In this document: positions 16,675 to 26,400 of the stretch, piece after piece
Position numbering within the stretch: position 1 is the first letter of the stretch
How the letters are laid out: each line of letters starts with the position of its first letter
Origin: Salinimonas chungwhensis DSM 16280
Lineage (GTDB): Bacteria; Pseudomonadota; Gammaproteobacteria; Enterobacterales; Alteromonadaceae
Length of the DNA: 64,000 nt
Assembly (NCBI RefSeq): GCF_000378185.1
Contig: NZ_KB899391.1
Coordinates: 1-64,000, forward strand
Reading direction: 5' to 3'
The notes under the pieces: model-generated
The model's database searches: none
What the model saw: the letters and a program-made list of their open reading frames with translations, nothing else
What the model was told of the DNA's origin: nothing
Translations under genes and position numbers: made by a program

Positions 16675-19431
16675 CTATAATCTTGAGATATGCGCGTTAT
16701 AACTAAATTTTTCCCTTACCAAACGTAGCCCTTTTTCGACATGATTTTGATAAAGTTCTGTATCGCCGACGAGTCGGTTGATTTGCTTTTCGACTTCACT
16801 CACCTCAGCGTAAATAGCCGCGTCACCAAATAAAGGCCGGTACAAACCAGGTAAGATAACCGGAACGCCTACAGCCATTGCTTCTAGTACCACACGGCCA
16901 AACGACTCAACCCAATCGGCGTGAGTATAATAGACAAAAACGTCCAATTTGGATAAGAAGGCCTGAGGGGTAAGCTCGCCAAATTCGTGCACCTGCCAGT
17001 TCCCAGGTATATAACCTACTACGCTTTGTACCGCACTCGCTCCACCCAAAACTGCCACAGTGACATTATCACTTTCAGGATAAATTTTTAGCAGAGTGTC
17101 TTTATCGCCCGGCCATTTGTGCAGGCTATCTCGGGAGTGGCGACCTATAACAATATTTTGCCTGGCCGGGCGATGGCCATCGCGCGCCCAATCTGCCACA
17201 TCAATCACATTTGGCCAGTCTTGTTGGCTTAGCGCTATCTCGGCAAGCTGCGCACTATGGTGTGTTTCAAGCGCATTTCTGACTGCCGGACCAATCGTGT
17301 ACCAGATTGGAGGTTTATCAAACCATCTTTCCACGTGCTGATTGGCTTTGGGTAATTCATAGCGAAGCACCGCATTTTCACCGTAATCACTCATCGGTGG
17401 CTGATTGATAATCACCGAGGTTTTTTGCGTGATGATTTCTGGTATGTATGTTTGTTGATGCTGCAATACCGGCGGGTAACGCACAATAAGGTGATCGCAC
17501 TTTGCTTTCTCACCAAAAACAATCATTTCTACTGAGTTGCCATCCAGAAGCTCCCTCACCCTGGGGTTAATTTTCTTCCTGGGGTTGTAGTCATAACGGT
17601 ATAGCTGAACCAACCCTGTTCTTAATCCGGCGTTCTGGTGAGCCTTAATCTCTTCAATGCTGGAAAGCGTCGAGCCTCCGTCTAACCGAAAATCGGAGGC
17701 GATAATGACATCGAAGCGACGATATCCATTGCTGTCTTTCGTTTCTCTATCTGGGCGCATGGGTTCCGGTATAGCAAAGAACCGCTTTTTTTGCGGAAAC
17801 GGGTAAAATACTTCACTGTCCGGCTGCTTATGATACTCAAGATACGTTTCGAAATAGTCTTTGCGCGCCCCCATGAAAAAGCCATGATAGCCAAATGCGG
17901 AGCTGCCTGTTAACGAATCGCTGGATTGCCGCTGAAAAGAAAACGGTGGTGTGTCGAGATTTACAACGTTTTCTGCACCAAAACATTTTTTGATTCTGCG
18001 GATAAATTCCGAGTCAGCACCAAAACGAACACTATCCCATGAGCCAAGACGCGCCAGCACAGGTTCCCGGCGGAACATAAATGAGGACATGTTATTGAAA
18101 ATGTAATGCCCGAAATTGCCCCGGCGATAAAATGTCATGTCCGGGTTAGAGCGTGCCTGCAGACTGGTATTCCCCATTACCTCTTCATGCTCGATGAGGT
18201 GGCGGGCCTGAACCTCCAATTTTTGGCTATGCGACCAGTCGTCTGCATCGTTACAGGTAACAAATTCTCCCTTTGCTTCACGCAACGCATAATTTCTGGC
18301 TACATAAGGGCCCCCATTACGTGGCACCTTTACCAGTTTTATTCTTGAGTCCTGCTCGGCAAATTCAGCTACTACAGCTCGAGTGTCGTCGGTACTACAG
18401 TCGTCTGCTACCAACACTTCCAGATTCTGCCAGCTCTGCTCAAGCAAAGAGCTAAGGGCCACACCAATAGTATCCTGAGCATTATAGGCAGGCACGATTA
18501 CCGTGATAAGCGGTTGCAGGGCAACAGGGATTTGGGCTTCAGGCGCGTTTTTCGTATAAAGCCCAACGTACGGCTCTTCGCCCTGTTTACTTTCAATACC
18601 AATTGGGGCGAGACCTGCAGCGGTGTATATCCGATTTACATGAGTCAGTTTGTCAGAAAGCGAGCCGGAGACATTAGCCCAGGCCAATGCTATGTCGGGG
18701 TTGGCATTATAGTTCGCTGCGTGATTTTCCAGCAGTACCTTCGCTTCATCTGACTGGTTCAGATTCAACAACGCTTCGACCCGCATAATTAAATAGGCAT
18801 CGTCAGACTTTAACTCGTATACATCTGAGGCCTCGCAATAATCAAGATAAACAAGTGCTTCACGGGTAGATTCTGCGGTCCCCTGATTTAAGAAGTACAG
18901 TGCCAGTTCCTGGGCTGCGAGCAAAGAGCGCAACTTCGTGCCCTCTTTAAAAAGCGTTTTTAGCTCTGCAAGACCAGACTCTTCAAACCCATTGTTCAGA
19001 ATGTTTCTTCTGATGAGATCGACGGTTTTATGCGCCGATTTAAGCCCTGTCAGAGGATTTGCTCGTGAGAAGGCCTGCCCAGACGACTTATTTCGGCCTT
19101 GGCTCAGCCGCCCTTCCCTTTCACCGTGCAAAATATAATGAAGCAGTGGATTCATACCTATCTCACTCACATCATCATGCTCTTCAAGATACCAACGAGT
19201 ATTAAAGGTTGCGGATGGATCTCTGCCTTCTGTAGCACCGTGGATCACGTAATGTTTTTCGGGGTGCTTTCGCCACAGCGGGTGGCCGGCTATATCCGGG
19301 TATTGCTCGAGGTACCACTGCTTATCAAATTTCCCACTGCTTTTAATAGTTTTTACTACCGCATTAAGCGAGGCATTTTCTGGGTTGGAAATGACGTTAC
19401 GTAGTCTTTTACCTAACTTTTTAATAAGCAT
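16675..19431 (-). CDS. giant modular glycosyltransferase: two WYL-repeats, GT2, GT4
   Basis: A 918-residue protein. Two tandem WYL-type modules (about residues 35-110; FDKQWYLEQYPDI ... EGRDP and FNTRWYLEEHDDV ... HGEREGR) are followed by an alpha-helical, TPR-like linker. A GT2 domain starts near 306 (PLITVIVPAYNAQDTIGVAL, VADDCSTDD, NDADDWSHSQK at about 394). The C-terminal GT-B domain has DVFVYYTHADWVESFGRVV and EAMAVGVPVILP near 840-860. Linker and GT2 core are clearly paralogous to those of the 929- and 1123-residue proteins of this locus. It is upstream of gmd-fcl in the same direction, which makes fucose handling plausible but unproven. The divergent partner at 19756 is a fucosyltransferase candidate. 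Confidence 0.87.
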   Translation of the reverse strand: MLIKKLGKRLRNVISNPENASLNAVVKTIKSSGKFDKQWYLEQYPDIAGHPLWRKHPEKHYVIHGATEGRDPSATFNTRWYLEEHDDVSEIGMNPLLHYILHGEREGRLSQGRNKSSGQAFSRANPLTGLKSAHKTVDLIRRNILNNGFEESGLAELKTLFKEGTKLRSLLAAQELALYFLNQGTAESTREALVYLDYCEASDVYELKSDDAYLIMRVEALLNLNQSDEAKVLLENHAANYNANPDIALAWANVSGSLSDKLTHVNRIYTAAGLAPIGIESKQGEEPYVGLYTKNAPEAQIPVALQPLITVIVPAYNAQDTIGVALSSLLEQSWQNLEVLVADDCSTDDTRAVVAEFAEQDSRIKLVKVPRNGGPYVARNYALREAKGEFVTCNDADDWSHSQKLEVQARHLIEHEEVMGNTSLQARSNPDMTFYRRGNFGHYIFNNMSSFMFRREPVLARLGSWDSVRFGADSEFIRRIKKCFGAENVVNLDTPPFSFQRQSSDSLTGSSAFGYHGFFMGARKDYFETYLEYHKQPDSEVFYPFPQKKRFFAIPEPMRPDRETKDSNGYRRFDVIIASDFRLDGGSTLSSIEEIKAHQNAGLRTGLVQLYRYDYNPRKKINPRVRELLDGNSVEMIVFGEKAKCDHLIVRYPPVLQHQQTYIPEIITQKTSVIINQPPMSDYGENAVLRYELPKANQHVERWFDKPPIWYTIGPAVRNALETHHSAQLAEIALSQQDWPNVIDVADWARDGHRPARQNIVIGRHSRDSLHKWPGDKDTLLKIYPESDNVTVAVLGGASAVQSVVGYIPGNWQVHEFGELTPQAFLSKLDVFVYYTHADWVESFGRVVLEAMAVGVPVILPGLYRPLFGDAAIYAEVSEVEKQINRLVGDTELYQNHVEKGLRLVREKFSYNAHISRL

Positions 19432-19755
19432 GAAATTTTACAACCATTAAATAATGTTGGCAGAATAGATGGCCTTATCCCGCACTTGCTCTAGAGCGAT
19501 CTTTGGGGCGCATACTTTACCGTAAATTTACTATCCGGGCCACTCAGCATGGCCGTTGCACCTGGCTATAGCTCATGGACGGCCTAGTCACCGCGTGACA
19601 TACCTGTAGCCAATGCCTGTTTATTCAATATGCTGTAGGGGGTGTAAGGCGCATCGGCATACACTACTAAATTTCTCAAGCGGGCGTGTGAAACCCCAAA
19701 CTCAATGATAAAATACTTTTCTATTATCAATAAATTCACGGGCCAGAACTGAATA
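19432..19755. other. 324-bp intergenic region between divergent glycosyltransferase genes
   Basis: No convincing gene is seen. A short minus-strand open frame over 19584-19811 overlaps the start of the next gene and has no recognisable content, so I leave it out. The region must contain promoters for both flanking genes, but no sequence close to a -35/-10 pair could be assigned with confidence. Confidence 0.5.
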
Positions 19756-20754
19756 ATGAAAGACAACAAAAGTCGAATTTGTATAGCCACCGCACGTAAT
19801 GACGGCACCACAGAAAGGGTTAATGCGATATTAAACGGTTTACATTTTGCCCAAAAGCATAATCTTCCCTTTCACTTCAGTTGGGTTAACGACAACCATA
19901 ATAGTAAAAACAAACTATTAGATATCAACCCTAATCTTCCCGATTTTTTCAGCCGTGAATGTAAAGCGCACTTTCTGCCTCTGGATGACTTCAGATCCCG
20001 TTTTTCCTCGTCAAAAGATACCAAGCCCGATTCTGTTACCGGGGTGAGTTTTAGTACAGAGGATGCGCCGGGTACAAACGACACTGTGTTGATTCCCACG
20101 GTCAAAACCTACTCTGACACAGACTATGCCGCAGTAGTAAACTACCTATTCGACCAAACAGTATCTTCGGATATCGCGCATTTAATTAAAGAATATCAGG
20201 GAGCGGTTGGGATTCATTACCGCGGGGGAGATGTAATTTACGGCCGGCATAGAATGACAAGACATGCCCTGTTCAATAAGTCAGCGTCACTGGCAATGGT
20301 TGAAGCCGTTATTGCTCAGAATAAGAAAAGTCGCATTATTGTTTTTGGCACACCGGTCGGCGAAACACTGGGCGAGCTTAGATACCTATCAAACAAATAC
20401 AATAACGTAGAGCTTGCGGTCGATATTATGGGTCAGCAAAGAGATGGCGTTATCAAAGAATGTTTTTTAATGAGTTACTGCTCCTGCTTGTACTCCGCCG
20501 CAGGAACAGGGGTCTCACGCCTAGCCAAAAAAATTAACAGAAATCTTGAAGTCATTAAATTTGTCGACTATTTCAGTAAAAAGGAACTGCTTCGCATTTT
20601 GGAAAAAGGTGCAGAGAATAGTAGCTATACTGATCTGCAAAGGTGTAATAATGCATTAAAAGCAATATTCTTGAAAAGTAAAAATAGAGAAATATTAATT
20701 AGGTTAATAAATACGCTTGACCCGAAAAATAGCTCGCTACTTTTAAGCAAGTAA
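19756..20754 (+). CDS. putative fucosyltransferase (GT11/NodZ-like motif)
   Basis: A 332-residue protein. The key sequence is GIHYRGGDVIYGRHR (about residues 152-166), which resembles motif I (HxRxGD) of alpha-1,2-, alpha-1,6- and O-fucosyltransferases, where the Arg contacts GDP-fucose. Downstream, IIVFGTPVGETLGEL and SYCSCLYSAAGTGVSRLA look like the later GT-B motifs of the same group (a Ser/Gly-rich SxxS...FS block). Proximity to gmd and fcl, which make GDP-fucose, supports the call. The N-terminal lobe shows no strong family match by eye, so the family assignment is tentative. Confidence 0.6.
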   Translation: MKDNKSRICIATARNDGTTERVNAILNGLHFAQKHNLPFHFSWVNDNHNSKNKLLDINPNLPDFFSRECKAHFLPLDDFRSRFSSSKDTKPDSVTGVSFSTEDAPGTNDTVLIPTVKTYSDTDYAAVVNYLFDQTVSSDIAHLIKEYQGAVGIHYRGGDVIYGRHRMTRHALFNKSASLAMVEAVIAQNKKSRIIVFGTPVGETLGELRYLSNKYNNVELAVDIMGQQRDGVIKECFLMSYCSCLYSAAGTGVSRLAKKINRNLEVIKFVDYFSKKELLRILEKGAENSSYTDLQRCNNALKAIFLKSKNREILIRLINTLDPKNSSLLLSK

Positions 20755-20918
20755 TTAGTGCATTTATCTATTAATCGGAAAGTAGGTATGTATTCCTTTG
20801 GGTACTGCGTTTAGGGACATCACTGAGAAAAGGACAAGTAAGATGAGAGTAGAGTTATCTATACAAACCCTCCAACTTTCCAGTTTAGTAAAAATTTAAA
20901 CTTATATATTTGGTATTT

Positions 20919-21968
20919 ATGAAACAGGTTTTATTACATATAGGAACAGGGAAGACTGGAAGTAGCTCCATACAAAAAACGCTGTCGAGGAATCGTGACC
21001 TTCTAAACAAAATGAATATTAGCTATCCAAGATATGGTCATCCTACAAATCATGAAGAGCTTAATATACCAATTAAGGGTGATAAAGGGCCAAGGGCTAT
21101 TCGTGAACGATTCAAGCGCGACAGTGAAAACTTCGAGGAATATCGTCAGCGATTATTAAGGGAATTTATACAACATATCGGCAACAATTCGAACTCAATT
21201 ATATCCGCCGAACACTTATATACGCTCAAACCTGAGCGGATAGCTTTTTTGAAGCAGCAGTTTTCAGCTTGTGGCGTCGATCGCGTAAAAGTTATACTGT
21301 ATTTAAGAGAGCCTGTATCACTGTATAAGTCGCAATTACAGCAAAAACTTAAAGCCTCTTCGCAAACTATCACGCCAGGCACTTGGAAGTATCGTTTTGT
21401 TTCGGTAGTAGAAAGATGGATGAATAGTTTTAAAGATGTTGAAGTAAGAGAGTTTAATCGGGAACAGTTACATAACCAAGACGTTGTGGATGACTTTCTT
21501 CACATTGCGTCCCAATTTTTTGATCACGCTCAGCTTTTGAATATAAAGAGAACTAAAGCGGCCAACGAATCTTATTCACTTGAAGAAATGTATTTACTCC
21601 AGCAGTTCCGAAAGACATTATTCTCGGATCATGAAGATGTTTTCATGCCAGCTTCCGGTGCTCTTATGCGAAATTTCAGTGTCTTAGCGAGCCGTGACTC
21701 ACTCACTCAAGCGACCTTAAAAGATGATGTAGCAGAGAATATAAGATATAAAACTACTGAGGAAGTAAAGAAACTTCGAGAATTGTTGGGCGAACACTTT
21801 TTTACAAATTTTGAAACAGTTACGGAAAAGCCTAACGGAAACTTCGAGCACGTAAGCAGCGTATCGGCACTGTTTAAGAATGCAAAAGATATAGAACATA
21901 AAACACTGAAATTAGCGATAAGAATATTAGAGAAAAATCTTTTACAGTCTCCCAAAGATAGCCTATAG
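20919..21968 (+). CDS. sulfotransferase family protein
   Basis: A 349-residue protein starting at ATG 20919; a TTG three codons upstream is unlikely. The N-terminus VLLHIGTGKTGSSSIQKTL is a textbook 5'-PSB loop for PAPS, and VKVILYLREPVSLYKSQLQQ (about residue 130) carries the 3'-phosphate-binding Arg/Ser. It should sulfate a hydroxyl of the locus glycan. It is the second sulfotransferase here, 9 kb from the first and not closely alike, which suggests two distinct sulfation positions. Codon use is more AT-rich than in the rml part. It ends before a hairpin and the IS256 element. Confidence 0.8.
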   Translation: MKQVLLHIGTGKTGSSSIQKTLSRNRDLLNKMNISYPRYGHPTNHEELNIPIKGDKGPRAIRERFKRDSENFEEYRQRLLREFIQHIGNNSNSIISAEHLYTLKPERIAFLKQQFSACGVDRVKVILYLREPVSLYKSQLQQKLKASSQTITPGTWKYRFVSVVERWMNSFKDVEVREFNREQLHNQDVVDDFLHIASQFFDHAQLLNIKRTKAANESYSLEEMYLLQQFRKTLFSDHEDVFMPASGALMRNFSVLASRDSLTQATLKDDVAENIRYKTTEEVKKLRELLGEHFFTNFETVTEKPNGNFEHVSSVSALFKNAKDIEHKTLKLAIRILEKNLLQSPKDSL

Positions 21969-22009
21969 ACACCTCGATAATAGAACTAGTGCTATTCTTA
22001 CAAAGCTTT

Positions 22010-22041
22010 GAGTAAAGCAGGTAACTCCACCAGCTTTACTC
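22010..22041 (+). terminator. hairpin after the sulfotransferase gene
   Basis: GAGTAAAGC and GCTTTACTC form a 9-bp perfect stem with a 14-nt loop, 42 nt after the sulfotransferase stop. There is no clear T-run, so it may be a factor-dependent terminator or an mRNA 3'-end stabiliser. Confidence 0.4.
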
Positions 22042-22080
22042 CACCTTCACCAGTATTTACCATAGAAACTGGTTGTACCG

Positions 22081-22088
22081 CGCTAATC
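22081..22088. repeat. left target-site duplication of the IS256-family element
   Basis: CGCTAATC directly precedes the left inverted repeat and is repeated exactly after the right one (23404-23411). Eight bp is a typical duplication length for IS256-family transposition. Confidence 0.9.
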
Positions 22089-23403
22089 GAGACTGTAACT
22101 AATTTTGTGTAACTGCCTATCTCAATTTACTCTATAGAGAGTTAAGGATAGGCAGATGAACATGAATAAGAAAGAACTTGAAGCTTTCGCAAAGGAAGCG
22201 GCCAAGGGAATTAAAACACCTGAGGACTTAAACGAATTCAGTCAGATGTTGAAGAAAATCACTGTTGAAGCGGCATTAAACGCAGAAATGGATGAGCACC
22301 TTGGCTATGAGAAACACCGAAAGTCCACGTTATCGAACAGTCGCAACGGTAAGAGTAGCAAGCGCGTTAAAACCGAAGATGGTGAGTTTGAACTCGACAC
22401 ACCTCGTGACCGTGACGGCTCCTTTGAACCCAAGCTCGTCAAAAAGCATCAATCCCGCTTTACGTCCATGGACGATAAGATTCTCTGGCTTTACGCACAA
22501 GGCACGAGTACCCGTGAAATCGTTGCTGCATTTGATGAATGGCACGGTGCTGAGGTATCGCCGACACTGGTTTCTCGTGTCACCAATGCTGTAATAGAGC
22601 AAGTGATTGAATGGCAATCACGCCCGCTGGATGCCGTTTACCCGATTGTTTATCTCGATTGTATCGTGGTGAAAGTACCTCAGGATAAGCGCATCATCAA
22701 CAAGTCCATCTTTTTAGCGCTGGGTATTAACCTGGACGGCCAAAAAGAATTAATGGGCATGTGGATTGCCGAGAACGAAGGCGCTAAGTTCTGGCTGAAT
22801 GTGCTTACCGAGCTGCAACAACGTGGTGTCGAAGATATCCTCATCGCTTGTATCGATGGCCTCAAAGGCTTCCCTGATGCAATTAATGCCGTGTTCCCAC
22901 AAACGCATATTCAACTGTGCATCGTACACATGGTGCGTAACTCACTGAAATACGTGTCATGGAAAGACTACAAAGCCGTTACAGCAGATTTAAAGCGCCT
23001 GTACCGCTCAACAACAGAAGATGAGGCACTGCTTGAGCTTGAACGGTTTGCAGAGACATGGGATGGCCAGTACCCTCAAATTGCTAAATCATGGCGTACG
23101 CACTGGCATAACCTTAACACCCTGTTCACTTACCCTGAAGACATCCGAAAGGCGATTTACACAACCAATGCGATCGAGTCACTGAACAGCGTTATCCGCA
23201 AAGCAATCAAGAAACGGAAAATCTTCCCCAGTGATGACTCAGCCAGAAAGATGGTGTACTTAGCAATTAAAGACGCCAGTAAAAAGTGGTCGATGCCGAT
23301 TCATAACTGGCGTCAAGCGATGAGTCGTTTTATTATTGAGTTCGAGGAACGCCTCGAACAGCATATTAAATAATGGCAGTTACACAGAATCTGTTACAGG
23401 CTC
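22089..23403 (+). mobile_element. intact IS256-family insertion sequence (1315 bp)
   Basis: The element is bounded by imperfect inverted repeats of about 29 bp: left 22089-22117 (starting GAGACTGTAAC) and right 23375-23403 (reverse complement starting GAGCCTGTAAC). About 25 of 29 positions match. It contains one full-length transposase gene and is flanked by a perfect 8-bp target duplication. It landed between two convergent genes and appears to break no coding frame. Confidence 0.93.
22156..23373 (+). CDS. IS256-family (Mutator-type) transposase
   Basis: A 405-residue DDE transposase of normal length for IS256. An N-terminal region with DEHLGYEKH is followed by GTSTREIVAAFDEWHG. The catalytic Asp residues are in VYLDCIVVKV and CIDGLKGFPDAI, and the Glu is in TTNAIESLNSVIRK. 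QLCIVHMVRNSLKYV is the family C/H motif. AAGGA lies 7-10 nt before the ATG. No stop or frameshift, so it is probably active. The right inverted repeat starts just after its stop codon. Confidence 0.96.
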   Translation: MNMNKKELEAFAKEAAKGIKTPEDLNEFSQMLKKITVEAALNAEMDEHLGYEKHRKSTLSNSRNGKSSKRVKTEDGEFELDTPRDRDGSFEPKLVKKHQSRFTSMDDKILWLYAQGTSTREIVAAFDEWHGAEVSPTLVSRVTNAVIEQVIEWQSRPLDAVYPIVYLDCIVVKVPQDKRIINKSIFLALGINLDGQKELMGMWIAENEGAKFWLNVLTELQQRGVEDILIACIDGLKGFPDAINAVFPQTHIQLCIVHMVRNSLKYVSWKDYKAVTADLKRLYRSTTEDEALLELERFAETWDGQYPQIAKSWRTHWHNLNTLFTYPEDIRKAIYTTNAIESLNSVIRKAIKKRKIFPSDDSARKMVYLAIKDASKKWSMPIHNWRQAMSRFIIEFEERLEQHIK

Positions 23404-23411
23404 CGCTAATC
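23404..23411. repeat. right target-site duplication of the IS256-family element
   Basis: CGCTAATC, identical to 22081-22088, immediately follows the right inverted repeat. The perfect match indicates a single insertion event without later rearrangement at this site. Confidence 0.9.
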
Positions 23412-23492
23412 ACAGTAATAACTTTCTAATTGATTTTGCTTAATTTCAATTGTTGATAAATAACTTTTTCTAATTTTCGAGTCGAGGTCTAT

Positions 23493-26400
23493 CTAATCTA
23501 CTTTTACTCTATACTCCTTTCGCAGTTCTTCGACCGCCGCTCTGGGGAATTTTCCTCCGAACTGGGAATTAAAGCGTTGTTTAAATTTTTCATCATCAGT
23601 TGGATTAGAGCCACCTTTATCCTTATTGTAATCAACTTCTATTAGAGTACTATCAGAATTGTATACGAAGGAATTGTCCAACTTTGCCAGAACTGTGATT
23701 TCATTATCTGCCTTGTGAGACTTATAGTGAGAGTATAGTATTTCTTTATCATAGAAGTTCTCTATCCAAGATTTTCTGACTAGGCCAAAGGATGCAATTC
23801 TCCCAAACCATTTTCCATCATTAAAAGCTAATAAGCCAGCGCGGTTCGTTTCAATAGACTCTATAGCTATCTTTAACCACTCTCGACCAGGAAAAGCATC
23901 CTGAGCAACGTATGTAATAAATCTAGAGTCAGAGCTTCTAGCCACTTTGTTTAAAGTACTAATGAACCCACTTTTGGTATCATCCATTGCAATAATGATC
24001 GTTGCATCACATCCGGCCCTACTAGAAAGAATATGTGCAGCACGTTGGCCTAAACCTTCGTCAATACATGGCATAACAACAGTTACCAATGGAGACACTT
24101 CCAGCTTTTGGTTTTGAATTTCACTCATCTTCAACTGAAGAATTCTAGGGTAAAGGTATGTTGATTTAATATTTGAATATTTATGATCAGTGAGAGATTC
24201 ATCCGGATATATAGTTTTTACCGATGAATTTTTATAGCGAAATAGTTCACTAAAAATTTTATCGTAAGAACTAATGGACTTATCATTGCTTTTAGTTATG
24301 TACTCTATTTCTCGCGTAGTGATGTAGGGTGCGTAAGTTGGTGTAATTGAGAAACAGTCAGCACCAATGATTTGCAGTGTCACACAAGAAACCTTCTCTC
24401 CCTGAACTGTAAGGGAACGGCCTAACTCGTGAAGTACTGATCTTAATGAATTCTGAACATCCTTCCGTGCATCGACATCAGGGCGATTAAGTTGAACTAC
24501 GCTCCAATTAAAGCCGTTGCGTTGTGCTTTATAAATCAGCTCTTTAATTATATCTGCACTTACCTTCTCTCTTAGATCACCGGCAAAAATATAATCATAA
24601 TGCTTAACCTCATGTAGATCCTTCTCTAACAAAGGTCGAGGCGCAGGGAATCTTCTATCAGTCTGTTCGCAACAGTATTTTAATTCAGAAATCCCGATCG
24701 ACTTGTGCCAATACTCGTAATTTTGAATATACTCTAACTTTGCAACATAAGGAAAATCCTTACAATGAGTTTTCTTTATATCTAAAGTTAACGGTCTTTC
24801 TATACGTCCAATAGTGGTAATGGCAGCTAGTTCACAAACACGCCGTTTACCGAAAACTTTAATTAACCGCTTATAAAATTCCCTATCGGCTGAAAACAAG
24901 ACGTTGTCCCATTCTCCTAATTTATCGATAACTTCATCTCTCAAGAACATTAAAGAGGATAAATTTACTTCTGAATAATAAGGCTGCACGTTTCTGTAGA
25001 AGAAAAAATTACTATCGCACTTTATCCAACTAGTACAGTTCGCTACCAGATTATCTTGTTCCTCCAGTTGGCGAGCTTGAAACTGGATCTTCTGCGGATG
25101 ACACCAATCGCCAGGCAGGCAAACTGTTATGTACTTACCTTTAGCTAGGCTTAACCCAACATTTCTGGAATCGTAGAGCCCGGTATTAACTGTTTTTGCT
25201 ATAACGGAAATTCTGGAGTCTATCCTTTCAAATTGTCTCAATAAGGTAAGATTTCGATCGTCACTACAATCGTCTACAAGTAGAATCTCAATATTTAGCC
25301 AAGTTTGGTTGATTAACGTGTATAGCGTACTTTCAATTTGGTCACTGCAATTATAGCAAGGCACAATGATAGAAACTTTAGGAGCATCTAGTGCACATTG
25401 ACTTTTCTTAATCGTTACTTCAGGAAGAATGCGTTCAAAAAAAGAATCATTTGCCGACGTTAACTTTAATTTACAAAGTCCGTATTTTTCAAATATATCG
25501 TTTAGAAAATTTATCTTCTGGGTAGGAGAATTAGCAGCGTTTAAAAATTGGATCGTTATATCATCATTTTTATTATTTTCATACAAAGGGGGCTTGCTAT
25601 TTCTAATAGCTAGCTCATTTTTTAAAAAACTTATAAGATCGGCGCCCCCCTCGATTATCGAATTTAAATCACAAAAATCTAGATAGTGGAGAATAGTACT
25701 TTCAGAGTCTTGATCAAATCCGTTGAGATATAAAAGAACTATAAACCAACTAGCCCAAGATCTTTCCTTTGTATCTCCTTGTTCAAACAACACTTTAAGT
25801 TCACACATTCCGCTATCATAGAAATTTAGCTTTTCTGCATTAATAAACGCGCGTTTAACTCTGTATGGAACATTGCGCATAGAATACGCGTTTTGTTTTT
25901 TATTATAATTGAAACTAATATACCTATTATTAATGCAAGGTTTTTTTTCAACGTATAAGTGAGCCTTATCATCAACCGGGATAGAACTCTGTCTAAGACC
26001 GTCAAAATTTTTAGGCAAATCGATTTTTGCAAACGAAACACTTAATTTATTCAAAGTATATAAGCAACTAAAATTCTCACCCAATATTCCCTCGGTATAT
26101 TTCCCCCACCATTTATTGTTAAAGTGCTTTAATTCATCTTTCTGATTATTTCTGTATACTATATTAGTATCAAAAATTTCAAAAGACTCAAAACCTTTAT
26201 ATTCTAAAAGATTTTTAGTGACAAAATATAAATTCTCACCTTTATCATAACGACATCTTTCTAGTTCTTCGGATAAACTCTGAGATGGGCTTTTAGCTAA
26301 TATAAAACTGATACCATTCTCTCTAATTTTTTTTATTAAAACCGTCAATTCTTTTTTATTTAACTTCAGCAGAGGATCTATCCACAAAGAAAATCTGTAA

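Noticed and set aside
22010..22080. Integron attC-like site before the IS256 element
   Set aside because: There are hairpins, but no RYYYAAC/GTTRRRY core pair was found, and there is no cassette structure.
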